Shown: positions 34,448-42,382 of the stretch, piece by piece
Numbering within the stretch: the first letter of the stretch is position 1
How the letters are laid out: every line of letters starts with the position of its first letter
NCBI GenBank assembly: GCA_028713675.1
Contig: JAQTNV010000016.1
Location: 1 to 64,000 of the forward strand
Reading direction: 5' to 3'
Source of the DNA: a bacterium
GTDB taxonomy: Bacteria; Desulfobacterota; JAPLJL01
Length of the DNA stretch: 64,000 bases
Made by a program: the position numbers and the translations under genes
Notes under the pieces: model-generated
What the model was told of the DNA's origin: nothing
Seen by the model: the letters and a program-made list of their open reading frames with translations, nothing else
The model's database searches: none

Positions 34448-35548
34448 TCATTCTTTCATTTTTTCATAAATCTTCCGGAACTCATCTTTAATCTTACGGA
34501 AAGCAACTATCACCTGGGGATCAAAATGTTTGCCGGAACCATCCAACACCTGGGCGCAAGCCTGCTCGTGGTCCAGGGCCGACCGATAAGCCCGTCGCGA
34601 GCAGAGCGCGTCGTAAACATCCGCCACCGCCACGATCCGGGCAGGGAAAGGAATTTTATTTCCCGAGAGCCCCTGGGGGTAGCCGGTGCCGTCCCATTTT
34701 TCATGATGCGAAAGCGCGATCTCCATTCCCATATTTAAAAACATGTTCCCCGGGTGCTTATCCATCACCGCTTTCAACGTGCCGGCCCCCAGGGTGGTGT
34801 GGACCTTCATTTCCTCGAACTCCTCCGGGGTCAACGGACCGGGGTTCAGAAGCACTTGGTCGCGCACCCCCACTTTTCCGATATCATGCATGGCGCTGGC
34901 CTGGGAAATATATTCGGCGTACTCGGAATCCGCCCCGCCGTGGGAAAGGGAAGTCGCGCCTAAATGAGCCGCCAGAAGCCAGCTCAGCGCCGCCACTCTT
35001 TCGATGTGCCTGCCGGTGACGGGGTCGCGCGAATCGGCCAACTTGGCCAAGGCGAAAATGGTCGCCATCTGAGCATCGGTTATTTTCCGTACTTGCTCCC
35101 GGACCAGATCCTGAAGATGGTGGTTCTTGTATTCGAGTTCAACCTGAAGCTGCCGAATTTTAAGATGGGTTTCCACCCGCGCCCGGACTTCCTCAAGCTG
35201 AAACGGCTTGATGATGTAATCAACTCCCCCGGCCCGGAAACCCTCCACCTTGTCTTCAATCCCCCCCATTCCGCTCAGAAACAACACCGGAATATCTTTA
35301 AGCCGCTCGTCTTTTTTCATCTCCCGGCAAACCTCGTAACCGTTCATCCCGGGCATTTTGATATCGAGAATAACTAGGTCGGGGGGATCGCTCCGGGCCG
35401 ATTCCAGAGCCAGCTCCCCTTCCGATATGGGGCGAACCCGGTGTCCCTGGGTTCTAAGTATCCGGGTGAGAACCTTCAGATTATCCAATTCATCATCAAC
35501 AACAATGACGCTCCGGCCTAACGGTTTTGCTTCGGCAATTGTGTCCAT
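34448..35548 (-). CDS. Receiver plus HD-GYP phosphodiesterase
   Basis: The 366-residue protein has a receiver (VIVVDDELDN, phospho-Asp in LVILDIKMPGMNG, Lys in YIIKPF). A linker helix and an HD-GYP domain follow, with HDIGKVGVRD and HHEKWDGTGYP, the full metal-binding and GYP signatures. It should hydrolyse cyclic di-GMP when phosphorylated. It ends the chemosensory gene run and may feed the PilZ protein. I use the ATG at 35548, which has GGAGGG 5 bases upstream. Confidence 0.9.
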   Translation of the reverse strand: MDTIAEAKPLGRSVIVVDDELDNLKVLTRILRTQGHRVRPISEGELALESARSDPPDLVILDIKMPGMNGYEVCREMKKDERLKDIPVLFLSGMGGIEDKVEGFRAGGVDYIIKPFQLEEVRARVETHLKIRQLQVELEYKNHHLQDLVREQVRKITDAQMATIFALAKLADSRDPVTGRHIERVAALSWLLAAHLGATSLSHGGADSEYAEYISQASAMHDIGKVGVRDQVLLNPGPLTPEEFEEMKVHTTLGAGTLKAVMDKHPGNMFLNMGMEIALSHHEKWDGTGYPQGLSGNKIPFPARIVAVADVYDALCSRRAYRSALDHEQACAQVLDGSGKHFDPQVIVAFRKIKDEFRKIYEKMKE

Positions 35549-35702
35549 CGTGTCCCTCCTAATCGCAAATTGCACAGAGTCCGTAGTATCCGTAGTGTCT
35601 GTTGTGTCTCTGGTCTCTGGTCATTGTTAGCAAAGGGCCTAGAGCATAGGGCATAGGGTTTAACCCAAAACTAGAAACTAGAGACTCGAAACTCGGAACG
35701 TT
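35549..35702. repeat. Intergenic repeats
   Basis: GTAGTATCCGTAGTGTC, GCATAGGGCATAGGG and AACTAGAAACTAGAGACTCG words fill the spacer between cheA and the HD-GYP gene. Confidence 0.55.
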
Positions 35703-37304
35703 TTATATTAACGATGCCGGATCGATCACGAACGCCGGTTGTCCACTGGCCAGGGTAATCACGCCGATCACCCCCGGCAATCGATTCAGGGGCGGGCCCA
35801 GCGGCCGGACCACGGCTTCCATAAAATTCCCGATCTGATTTATTCCCAGGGCTATCATTTTCTCATCCCGGCCTTCCGTAACCAGCGCCGCCCTGAATCC
35901 ATTCTCTTTTTCGCTCCACCCCAATACCTTCGCCAACGGGAAAACCGGAATCCAGGAGTCGCCGGGTTCGATCGCGCCTTCAAATTGGACCGCCTTCATG
36001 ATTCTATTTACCGGAATGGCGCAAATCTCGTTCTCCAGCTTTACCGTAAGCAGTTTCAGGATCGCCGCCGAAACCGGGAGCTTGATCTCAAACCGGCTCC
36101 CCTTTCCCGGGATGGAACCGATATTCAGGCTTCCTCCCATTCTTTTAACGGTCTGGTAAACCAGGTCCATCCCCACTCCCCGGCCCGAAACCCCGGTCAC
36201 CTTTTCCGCGGTGCTGAAGCCGGGAGAGGTAATTAGAAACAAGGCCTCGGCGTCCGAAAGACCGGCGGCCTTTTCCGCCGTCAGGAAACCTTTTTCCACC
36301 GCCCTTTCTTTCAGCCGGGCCGGATCCATTCCTTTCCCGTCATCTTCAATCCGGATGATGACCCAGTCCCGCTTGCGCTCCGCGGAGACCTGCAGTTTAC
36401 CCGCCGGAGGTTTGCCCCGGGCGGTCCGGTCTTCCGCCGTTTCGATTCCATGATCCACCGCGTTCCGGATGATATGGAAAAGAGGGTCCTGGATCGCCTC
36501 GACCAGGGACCGGTCCAGCTCCACGTCCTCTCCCCGGCAGGAAACCTCCACTTTTATCCCTTTCCCGCGGGAAAGATCCCGAACCAGGCCGGGAACCCGG
36601 GAAAGAACCAGGTCCAGAGGCAGGAGACGCAGGTTAAGAACCCCCTGGTATAAGCCGGACATGACCCGGTTGAATTTCCGAAATTCCGGCTCGTTTTCCT
36701 CGATCAAGCCATTTTCGCCCGTCCCGGCATGGAAACCGCCGCCTTCCTTTTTTATGGCCCGGAGGCTTTCTTCCCACTTGTTTTTAATCAGAATGATTTC
36801 GCTCAAGGAACCGAGGACATAATCCAGGAAGGCCGGATCGATCCGGACCTGGGGGGTAAGCATGGCCGACGATTCCTGATAATCCTCGAAATTAACCCCG
36901 GTGCCCTCCGGACTTTTTATCGGGGTGGGAGACTCACCGATAATTTTTCTCTTGATTAATTGTTCCAACCCGGAGAGAGACTGGTAGAGAAAATCGACGA
37001 TTTTGGACATCTTCCCCAAAATCTCGCCCGCGGCGCCGGCCGCAGCGGTCTTTTCGCCCTTTTGCAGCTCCGCCCGCAGGCTTTCCAGGCGGTCCTCCAT
37101 CCGATGGGCCAGCTCGGCGACGTCGGAAAAACCCATCGTCCCGGACATCCCCTTTATAGAATGCGCGACGCGAAAAAGCCGGTGGATAATCTCGATATTA
37201 CCCGGTTCTTTTTCCAGCTCGGGGACGAGCTTCCTCATCACCTCGAGCTTGATCTCGGCTTCACTGAAAAAAAGCGTTCGAAATTTATTGAGATCGAGTT
37301 CCAT
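35703..37304 (-). CDS. cheA: CheA-type histidine kinase
   Basis: The 533-residue protein has an Hpt domain with phosphorylation site His48 (VAHSIKGMSG), a dimerisation helix pair (LYQGVLNLRLLPLDLV), an ATPase domain with HIIRNAVDHGIE, IEDDGKGMD and SGRGVGMDLVYQTV, and a C-terminal CheW-like domain (VKLENEICAIPVNRIM). The P2 domain is absent or replaced by a linker. It lies between cheW and the HD-GYP regulator, so its output may be cyclic di-GMP rather than flagella. The ATG at 37304 is chosen because upstream codons come from repeat DNA. Confidence 0.9.
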   Translation of the reverse strand: MELDLNKFRTLFFSEAEIKLEVMRKLVPELEKEPGNIEIIHRLFRVAHSIKGMSGTMGFSDVAELAHRMEDRLESLRAELQKGEKTAAAGAAGEILGKMSKIVDFLYQSLSGLEQLIKRKIIGESPTPIKSPEGTGVNFEDYQESSAMLTPQVRIDPAFLDYVLGSLSEIILIKNKWEESLRAIKKEGGGFHAGTGENGLIEENEPEFRKFNRVMSGLYQGVLNLRLLPLDLVLSRVPGLVRDLSRGKGIKVEVSCRGEDVELDRSLVEAIQDPLFHIIRNAVDHGIETAEDRTARGKPPAGKLQVSAERKRDWVIIRIEDDGKGMDPARLKERAVEKGFLTAEKAAGLSDAEALFLITSPGFSTAEKVTGVSGRGVGMDLVYQTVKRMGGSLNIGSIPGKGSRFEIKLPVSAAILKLLTVKLENEICAIPVNRIMKAVQFEGAIEPGDSWIPVFPLAKVLGWSEKENGFRAALVTEGRDEKMIALGINQIGNFMEAVVRPLGPPLNRLPGVIGVITLASGQPAFVIDPASLI

Positions 37305-37472
37305 TCTTATCTCTGGTCTCTGGTCATTGTTAGCAAAGGGCAAAGGGCAGAGAGCATAGGGTTTAATTCGAAACCTTTTTGTCTCTTGTCTCTTGTCTCT
37401 TGTCTCTTGTCTCTTGTCTCTTGTCTCTTGTCTCTTGTCTCTTGTCTCTGGTCTCTGGTCTCTGGTCTCTGG
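37305..37472. repeat. 7-bp tandem repeat block
   Basis: TCTCTTG repeats about ten times from 37380 to 37447, then changes to four copies of TCTCTGG, ending in CTCGAAACCC words that run into the cheW stop codon. Confidence 0.8.
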
Positions 37473-38018
37473 TTAACTCGAAACTCGAAACCCGAAACCC
37501 GAAACTATCTTTCGCCTGAACTCGGCCAGATCTAAAAGATACGCCGCGATTGATTCCCCCCGCGCATCTTTAAACCCAAGGCTTTTTTCAAAGATTGCGT
37601 TTTGATTTAAAACGCCGTCCGCGGCTTCCGAAACAGCTACTGCCTTTCCATCTTCCCTCCGAAACACCCCGCGAACCCGGTCGGCCCGCAAAGCGATTCT
37701 CATTGCCCCCCCAAAAACCGGCACCGGGTTTAAAAGGATTATCTTTTCTTCCAGTTCATATTTCCCGTCCGGTGATGGCGGCATCTTGGGTTTAGACCCA
37801 AATTGATTCTCCGCCGGGGATTGGATCCTGATTACCGTGAAAGCGTCCCCCCGGTATCCGATGATTCCCTCAGCCATTTCCGGATCGCCGGGGATTCGGA
37901 TCAGTTGCAAAGGAAGGATCACCTCCAAAACCTGCTCCAGGGGAATTCCGAAATTCTCATTTTCAACCTGGAAAAGCAGGAGAAAACCGTTTTCAACACC
38001 AGCCGAAGGATTTTTCAT
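37473..38018 (-). CDS. cheW: CheW-like coupling protein
   Basis: The 181-residue protein follows the CheW pattern: FLLLFQVENENFGIPLEQVLEV, IPGDPEMAEGIIGYRGDAFTVI, and ALRADRVRGVF. It links the receptor at 38244 to CheA at 35703. The last residues, SGFGFRVSS, are encoded by the intergenic CTCGAAACCCGAAAC repeat, so the natural C-terminus has been replaced or extended by repeat DNA. I use the ATG at 38018 rather than the in-frame TTG 6 bases upstream. Confidence 0.85.
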   Translation of the reverse strand: MKNPSAGVENGFLLLFQVENENFGIPLEQVLEVILPLQLIRIPGDPEMAEGIIGYRGDAFTVIRIQSPAENQFGSKPKMPPSPDGKYELEEKIILLNPVPVFGGAMRIALRADRVRGVFRREDGKAVAVSEAADGVLNQNAIFEKSLGFKDARGESIAAYLLDLAEFRRKIVSGFGFRVSS

Positions 38019-38243
38019 GATCAACTTACCAAAATTAATAGGGTCCCAGGAGTCGAGGGTTCCTGGGTTCGAGGGTTCAAGAGAAAATTAGAAATCAAAG
38101 ATAATAACGTCATTCCCGCGAACGCGGGAATCCAGAAAAACAGACTGGATTCCGGGTCAAGCCCGGAATGACAAGAATTTATTAACCCCCTGCTCCCTGC
38201 TTCTTGCCCCATGCTTTATGCTCTCTGCGCTTTGCCCTTTGCG
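38019..38243. repeat. Intergenic repeats with GGATTCC palindromes
   Basis: The spacer between the receptor and cheW holds a CATTCCCGCGAACGCGGGAAT palindrome region (38113-38133), a GGATTCCGGGTCAAGCCCGGAATGAC copy at 38147-38172 and GCTCTCTGCGCTTTGCCC words. Confidence 0.55.
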
Positions 38244-39512
38244 CTATGCACCGGCGCTGACCCGGAATTTCTCCACCCCGGCTCTAAGCTCTTCAGCGAT
38301 CCGGGCCAGTTTTTGGGCGTTCTCCGCCAGGTATCCCATCGAGGCGGTCTGCTCCTCCGTGGCGGTGGATATCTGTTCGGTCTCGACCGCGCTGTTCTGG
38401 GTGACCCGGGAAACCTCTTCCACCGCGCCCGCGACTATATCGGCCCGTTCTCCCTGGGCCTGGGTCAGCTCGGAGATCCTTAAAACTTCTCCCCGGCCTT
38501 CCTGCACCCGACTGGCCATCCCGTTCAGCGACACCCAGATATTATTCAATTCCTCCCGGGCCTCGCAGATTTCCTGCGCCGCCAAGCTTACCTTTCCCAT
38601 CACCTGGCTGCTTTCCGAGCGGATCCGATCAACCGAAGCGGAAACCTGGGCGGCCGAAGACTCACTCGAATCGGCCAGCTTCCTCACCTCGTCCGCCACC
38701 ACCGCGAAGCCCTTCCCGGCCTCTCCGGCCCGGGCCGCCTCAATCGTGGCGTTCAGGGCGAGCAGGTTGGTCTGCTGGGCGATCCGGGTGATCATGTCGG
38801 TCATCCGGTTGATTTCACCGATCCGGTTGCCGAACTCTTTCAGGATCGCCTCAAAACCTTCAACCGAAGAGAATGCCTTCATCATCCGTTCGATCGCTTT
38901 GCGTACGTTTTCCGTTTCTTCCCGGGCCGATTGGGCGGTATCTTCCGCCGCCTCCGCGTTTTTTATCGATTGCTCCACGACTTGTTTCACGAATCCCCGG
39001 AATTCGCGCATCTCCACAAAAACCTTCTCGGCCTGCTCGGCCTGTTTGGAAGCCCCCGTAGCGATGTTCCCGATCGAACGGGCCACCTCCCGGCTGGAGG
39101 TTGCCATCTCTTCCGCCGTCGTGGAAAGGTTCTGGGCGGATTCCGAAACCTGGAAAGCGGACTGCCGGAACCGGCAGACCAGATCCTTAAGGTTTTCCAG
39201 CATCCGGTTCAAAGCCCGGGCCAGTTCGTCGCTTTCATCCTCAAAAACGCGGGGCTTGATCTCAACCTTGCAATCCAGGTCTCCCCCGCTGATCTTCTCA
39301 GCCACTAAAACTAATTTTCGGAAATTCCTGGGCAGGTTGCGGGAGATGAACCAGCTGATGGAAAACCCGGCCAGGATCGCCGCGGATACCGAGCCCAGCT
39401 CTTTCCAGGTCCCTTCCACCCCCGCCCAATCGAACACGTAAGGAATGATCACCACCACCCCAATCACGACCAGGAATCCCAGGATGAATTTATTTCCGAT
39501 CTCTATCCGCAT
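38244..39512 (-). CDS. Methyl-accepting chemotaxis-like receptor with minimal periplasmic part
   Basis: The 422-residue protein has two closely spaced membrane segments ([19 protein letters not shown] and [14 protein letters not shown]) with only about 15 residues between them. A HAMP region follows, then a signalling domain with the conserved tip [19 protein letters not shown]. The lack of a periplasmic sensor suggests detection of a membrane or cytoplasmic signal. The start at 39512 has GGAGG 4 bases upstream. An in-frame extension to 39689 is made of CAATCCGCAATC-type repeats and is not counted. Confidence 0.88.
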   Translation of the reverse strand: MRIEIGNKFILGFLVVIGVVVIIPYVFDWAGVEGTWKELGSVSAAILAGFSISWFISRNLPRNFRKLVLVAEKISGGDLDCKVEIKPRVFEDESDELARALNRMLENLKDLVCRFRQSAFQVSESAQNLSTTAEEMATSSREVARSIGNIATGASKQAEQAEKVFVEMREFRGFVKQVVEQSIKNAEAAEDTAQSAREETENVRKAIERMMKAFSSVEGFEAILKEFGNRIGEINRMTDMITRIAQQTNLLALNATIEAARAGEAGKGFAVVADEVRKLADSSESSAAQVSASVDRIRSESSQVMGKVSLAAQEICEAREELNNIWVSLNGMASRVQEGRGEVLRISELTQAQGERADIVAGAVEEVSRVTQNSAVETEQISTATEEQTASMGYLAENAQKLARIAEELRAGVEKFRVSAGA

Positions 39513-39774
39513 CACTCCTCCATATGTAATAGAATTCGAGGATCCAAGGGTCCCAGGGTGTTTAATAATTTCGTTAAGAGCGTCCATTGCGGAATGCGGA
39601 TTGCAGATTGCGGATTGGAGAGAATAAGAATGTTGCGAGAGTCTATTGTTTTCATTGGGTTTATTTGGTCTATAAATGGCATTGGGCAAGGAGCACGAAG
39701 CATAGCGTTAGTAGCTTTCTTTGCTTTAGCTGATCTATTTGTTGGTTTTCATTCCACAATCCGCAATTTTCTGG
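39513..39774. repeat. Intergenic repeats
   Basis: CATTGCGGAATGCGGATTGC words at 39585-39620 and GCATTGGGCAAGGAGC words lie between the NtrC-type regulator and the receptor. No gene is visible. Confidence 0.55.
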
Positions 39775-41355
39775 TCACATCGCTTGTTCTTTCGCGTTTT
39801 CTTCCTCGAACTTTACCCCTGAGGACTTCATGATCCGGCGGAAATTGCTGCGGTCGAGCTCGGCCTTCCGGGCGGCCTCGGACATATTTCCGTCCGCCTG
39901 CGAAAGTAATCGGCCGAAATACACCTGGTGAAACCTGTCCAAGGCCTGGGACTTGGCTTCCTTGTAGCCCAGATTGACCAGTTCGCCCCACTCATCGTCT
40001 TTCCGCAGGGGCTTGAGCTCACGGCTCAGGATCGCGGGCGGAAGATCGGAGGGATGAATCGTTTCCCCTTTTTGCACGATTACCGCGTGCTCAATCGCGC
40101 TCGCCAGCTCCCGAACGTTGCCGGGCCAGGGGTAATCCAGGATGATTTTCATCGCTTCGGGGGATATCTGCTTAAGTTCGGGACCGATTTTCCGGCAGGA
40201 GCGGGTTAAGAAATGACGGGTAAGAATGGGGATATCATCGACCCTTTCCCGGAGGGGGGGGAGATGAATGGTAACCACGCTCAACCGGTAGAAAAGGTCC
40301 TCCCGGAATTTCTTTTCCGCGACGGCCCGGGAAAGGTCCTTGTTACTGGCGGCGATAACCCGGACATCCACCTTGATGGATTCGTTCCCGCCAACCCGCC
40401 GGATTTCCCCTTCTTGGAGAGTCCGGAGCAGTTTGGCCTGGACCGTAAATGGTATCTCGGCCACCTCATCCAGGAAAATCGTGCCCCCGTTAGCCGCCTC
40501 GAAAAATCCGGCCCGGCGGGTGTTGGCCCCGGTGAACGAGCCCTTTTCGTGGCCGAAAAGCTCGCTCTCGAAAAGGCTCTCAGTAATAGCGGAACAATTA
40601 AAGGGAATGAAGGGTTTGCTCTTTCTCGGGCTCAGGGAATGCAGGGCCTTGGCTACCAGCTCCTTACCCGTCCCGCTCTCACCCTGGATCAGAGCGGTGG
40701 TATCGGTGGCCGCCAGCCTCTCGGTCAACTGGTAGACCGGAAGCATTTTAGCGCTCTGCCCGATCAGGCCGGCGAATGATTCCGGCTTGCCCGCCTCCGC
40801 TTCGAGTTTCTGTGTTTTGAAGACCAGGGCGCGGTGCTCCAGGGCTTTTTCCACCGAGATGTTCACTTTCTCGATCGGGTCGAAAGGCTTGGTCAGGAAA
40901 TCGTAAGCCCCCAGGCGCACCGCCTCGACCGCCTGTTCCATTGTCCCGAAACCGGTCATCATGATCACCTCGATTTCGGGATACTGCAGTCGGACCCTCC
41001 GGAGCACCTCCATTCCCGAGGGTCCTGGCATTTTCAGATCAAGCAGGATCACGGAGACCCGGTCGGGATCGGCTTCCAAATATTTCAGGGCCTCGTCCCC
41101 CCTCCGGGCCAGTGTCACCTCGTGCCCGGATGAGGAAAGTACCAGGTTGATCACCTTTAAAATGGCTTCCTCGTCGTCCACAACCAGAATGACAGGTTTC
41201 GAGTTTCGGCCTGCCCGAGCCGATGGCTCGTGTCGGCCAGGGGTTTCTGGTTTCGAGTTCAACTCGAGCACAGCCGAGAGGCTGGCCTTTTCCCTGTTGG
41301 TCTGTCCAACTGCTGATCTGTTGGACTGCTGGTCTTTAGTCATTTTTTCCATCAT
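39775..41355 (-). CDS. NtrC-type sigma-54 activator (response regulator)
   Basis: The 526-residue protein has a receiver from about residue 52 (VILVVDDEEA, phospho-Asp in VILLDLKMPGPSG, Lys in FLTKPFDP). A sigma-54 AAA+ domain follows, with Walker A GESGTGKELVAKAL, the sigma-54 contact loop GSFTGA, Walker B GGTIFLDEVAEIP and the arginine region FREDLFYRL. It ends in a Fis-type helix-turn-helix (MSEAARKAELDRSNFRRIMK). It should activate sigma-54 promoters such as the five in this window. The first 50 residues include LELNSKPETPGRHEPSARAG, encoded by repeat words, so the N-terminal extension is repeat-derived. Confidence 0.9.
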   Translation of the reverse strand: MMEKMTKDQQSNRSAVGQTNREKASLSAVLELNSKPETPGRHEPSARAGRNSKPVILVVDDEEAILKVINLVLSSSGHEVTLARRGDEALKYLEADPDRVSVILLDLKMPGPSGMEVLRRVRLQYPEIEVIMMTGFGTMEQAVEAVRLGAYDFLTKPFDPIEKVNISVEKALEHRALVFKTQKLEAEAGKPESFAGLIGQSAKMLPVYQLTERLAATDTTALIQGESGTGKELVAKALHSLSPRKSKPFIPFNCSAITESLFESELFGHEKGSFTGANTRRAGFFEAANGGTIFLDEVAEIPFTVQAKLLRTLQEGEIRRVGGNESIKVDVRVIAASNKDLSRAVAEKKFREDLFYRLSVVTIHLPPLRERVDDIPILTRHFLTRSCRKIGPELKQISPEAMKIILDYPWPGNVRELASAIEHAVIVQKGETIHPSDLPPAILSRELKPLRKDDEWGELVNLGYKEAKSQALDRFHQVYFGRLLSQADGNMSEAARKAELDRSNFRRIMKSSGVKFEEENAKEQAM

Positions 41356-41518
41356 TCCCCCGTTTTCCTTAGTTTCGAGTCTCGGGTTTGTGGTTTCTAG
41401 TTAATAAACCTTGAACATCTTTTCCTTCTTGTTGCTAACCCAAAACTCGAAACTTGTTTTCTTTGGTTCAACTCAAAACTTGGTTTTTCCCCTCTTTTAT
41501 TTAACTCGAGACTCGAAA
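41356..41518. repeat. CTCGAAAC-type repeats
   Basis: Four or more copies of the AACTCGAAACTTGTTTTCTTTGG-like word fill this spacer. No gene is visible. Confidence 0.55.
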
Positions 41519-42223
41519 CTATTTTTTCTTGTCCAGTCCGCATGATTCTTGGAACCCCCTGATCGCATCCCTCCCCCGAAGGCACGCGCTTTCAATCTCC
41601 TTGAGCTCTTCGACCGGGGCTCCCTCCTCCTTTTGATATAAAATCAGCTGGGTATTGGCGAGAATGGCGCAGAGAATGTTGTTAAGTTCATGCACCATCT
41701 TGTCCGTCATTAGCCGGAGCCCGTCAGAGGCGTCGTCCGGTTTCGCGGGTTCTATGGGTTTCAGGTTTTCTTCCTGGGAATTCGAAGGCAAGTCCCGCTT
41801 TTGGCCCGTCCGGTAAAATTCCAGTGCCTGCCAAATGATTTCCTTCAGGTCCTGGTCATTCCAAGGCTTGGTCATCAGTTTAAAAATCCTGCATTTATTG
41901 ATGGAATCCTCGGCCACCCCAAAATCTGCGTAACCGGTGAGAAGAATACTTATGGTTCGCGGGGACACTATCCGCGCCTTTTCCAAAAGTTCCGTCCCAT
42001 ACATCCCCGGCATCCGGTGGTCGGAAATGATCAGGGCGACTTCCTCTTTGAGCAGAATTTCCAGTGCCTCCATCCCTGACGACGCCGTGAGTAGGTTGAA
42101 ATCCTCCTTTCGGAGCGAACGTTTGAGGGCGTTCATCACCAGCTCCTCGTCATCAACGAGCATAACGTTAAGTTTCGAGTTTCGAGTTTCTGGCTTCGGG
42201 TTCATTTCGTTAGGAGCGTTCAT
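41519..42223 (-). CDS. Receiver plus orphan kinase dimerisation (H-box) domain
   Basis: The 234-residue protein has a receiver (VMLVDDEELV, phospho-Asp in IISDHRMPGMYG, Lys in LMTKPWND), a linker, and a single H-box helix (MVHELNNILCAILANTQLI) without the ATP-binding domain that normally follows. It may be a phosphotransfer or dimerisation partner for a full kinase, or a truncated kinase. The N-terminal [14 protein letters not shown] is encoded by the CTCGAAAC repeat, and no good ribosome binding site lies upstream, so the exact start is unsure. Confidence 0.78.
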   Translation of the reverse strand: MNAPNEMNPKPETRNSKLNVMLVDDEELVMNALKRSLRKEDFNLLTASSGMEALEILLKEEVALIISDHRMPGMYGTELLEKARIVSPRTISILLTGYADFGVAEDSINKCRIFKLMTKPWNDQDLKEIIWQALEFYRTGQKRDLPSNSQEENLKPIEPAKPDDASDGLRLMTDKMVHELNNILCAILANTQLILYQKEEGAPVEELKEIESACLRGRDAIRGFQESCGLDKKK

Positions 42224-42382
42224 TTGGTCTATCTCGTCTGTCTGGTTTATTTGGTTTATTTGGTTTCTCTGGTTTATTTGGTTTAACCCGAAACTATTCG
42301 CAAGGCTGAAGCCTTGCCCTACTTTCTGGTTTCTCTAGTTTCTTTGGTTTTCATTCCGCAATCCGCAATCCGAAATCCGCGA
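42224..42382. repeat. TTTGGTTTATTTGG words and one GTAG hairpin
   Basis: TCTGGTTTATTTGG-type tandem words (42228-42285), a GTAG hairpin at 42300-42322 (GCAAGGCT stem), and CAATCCGCAATCCG words follow one another. Confidence 0.6.

Noticed and set aside
37380-37473. 7-bp tandem array considered as CRISPR
   Set aside because: Units are contiguous, too short and without spacers.
39513-39689. N-terminal extension of the chemoreceptor
   Set aside because: It is encoded by CAATCCGCAATC repeats and lies before GGAGG and the ATG at 39512.
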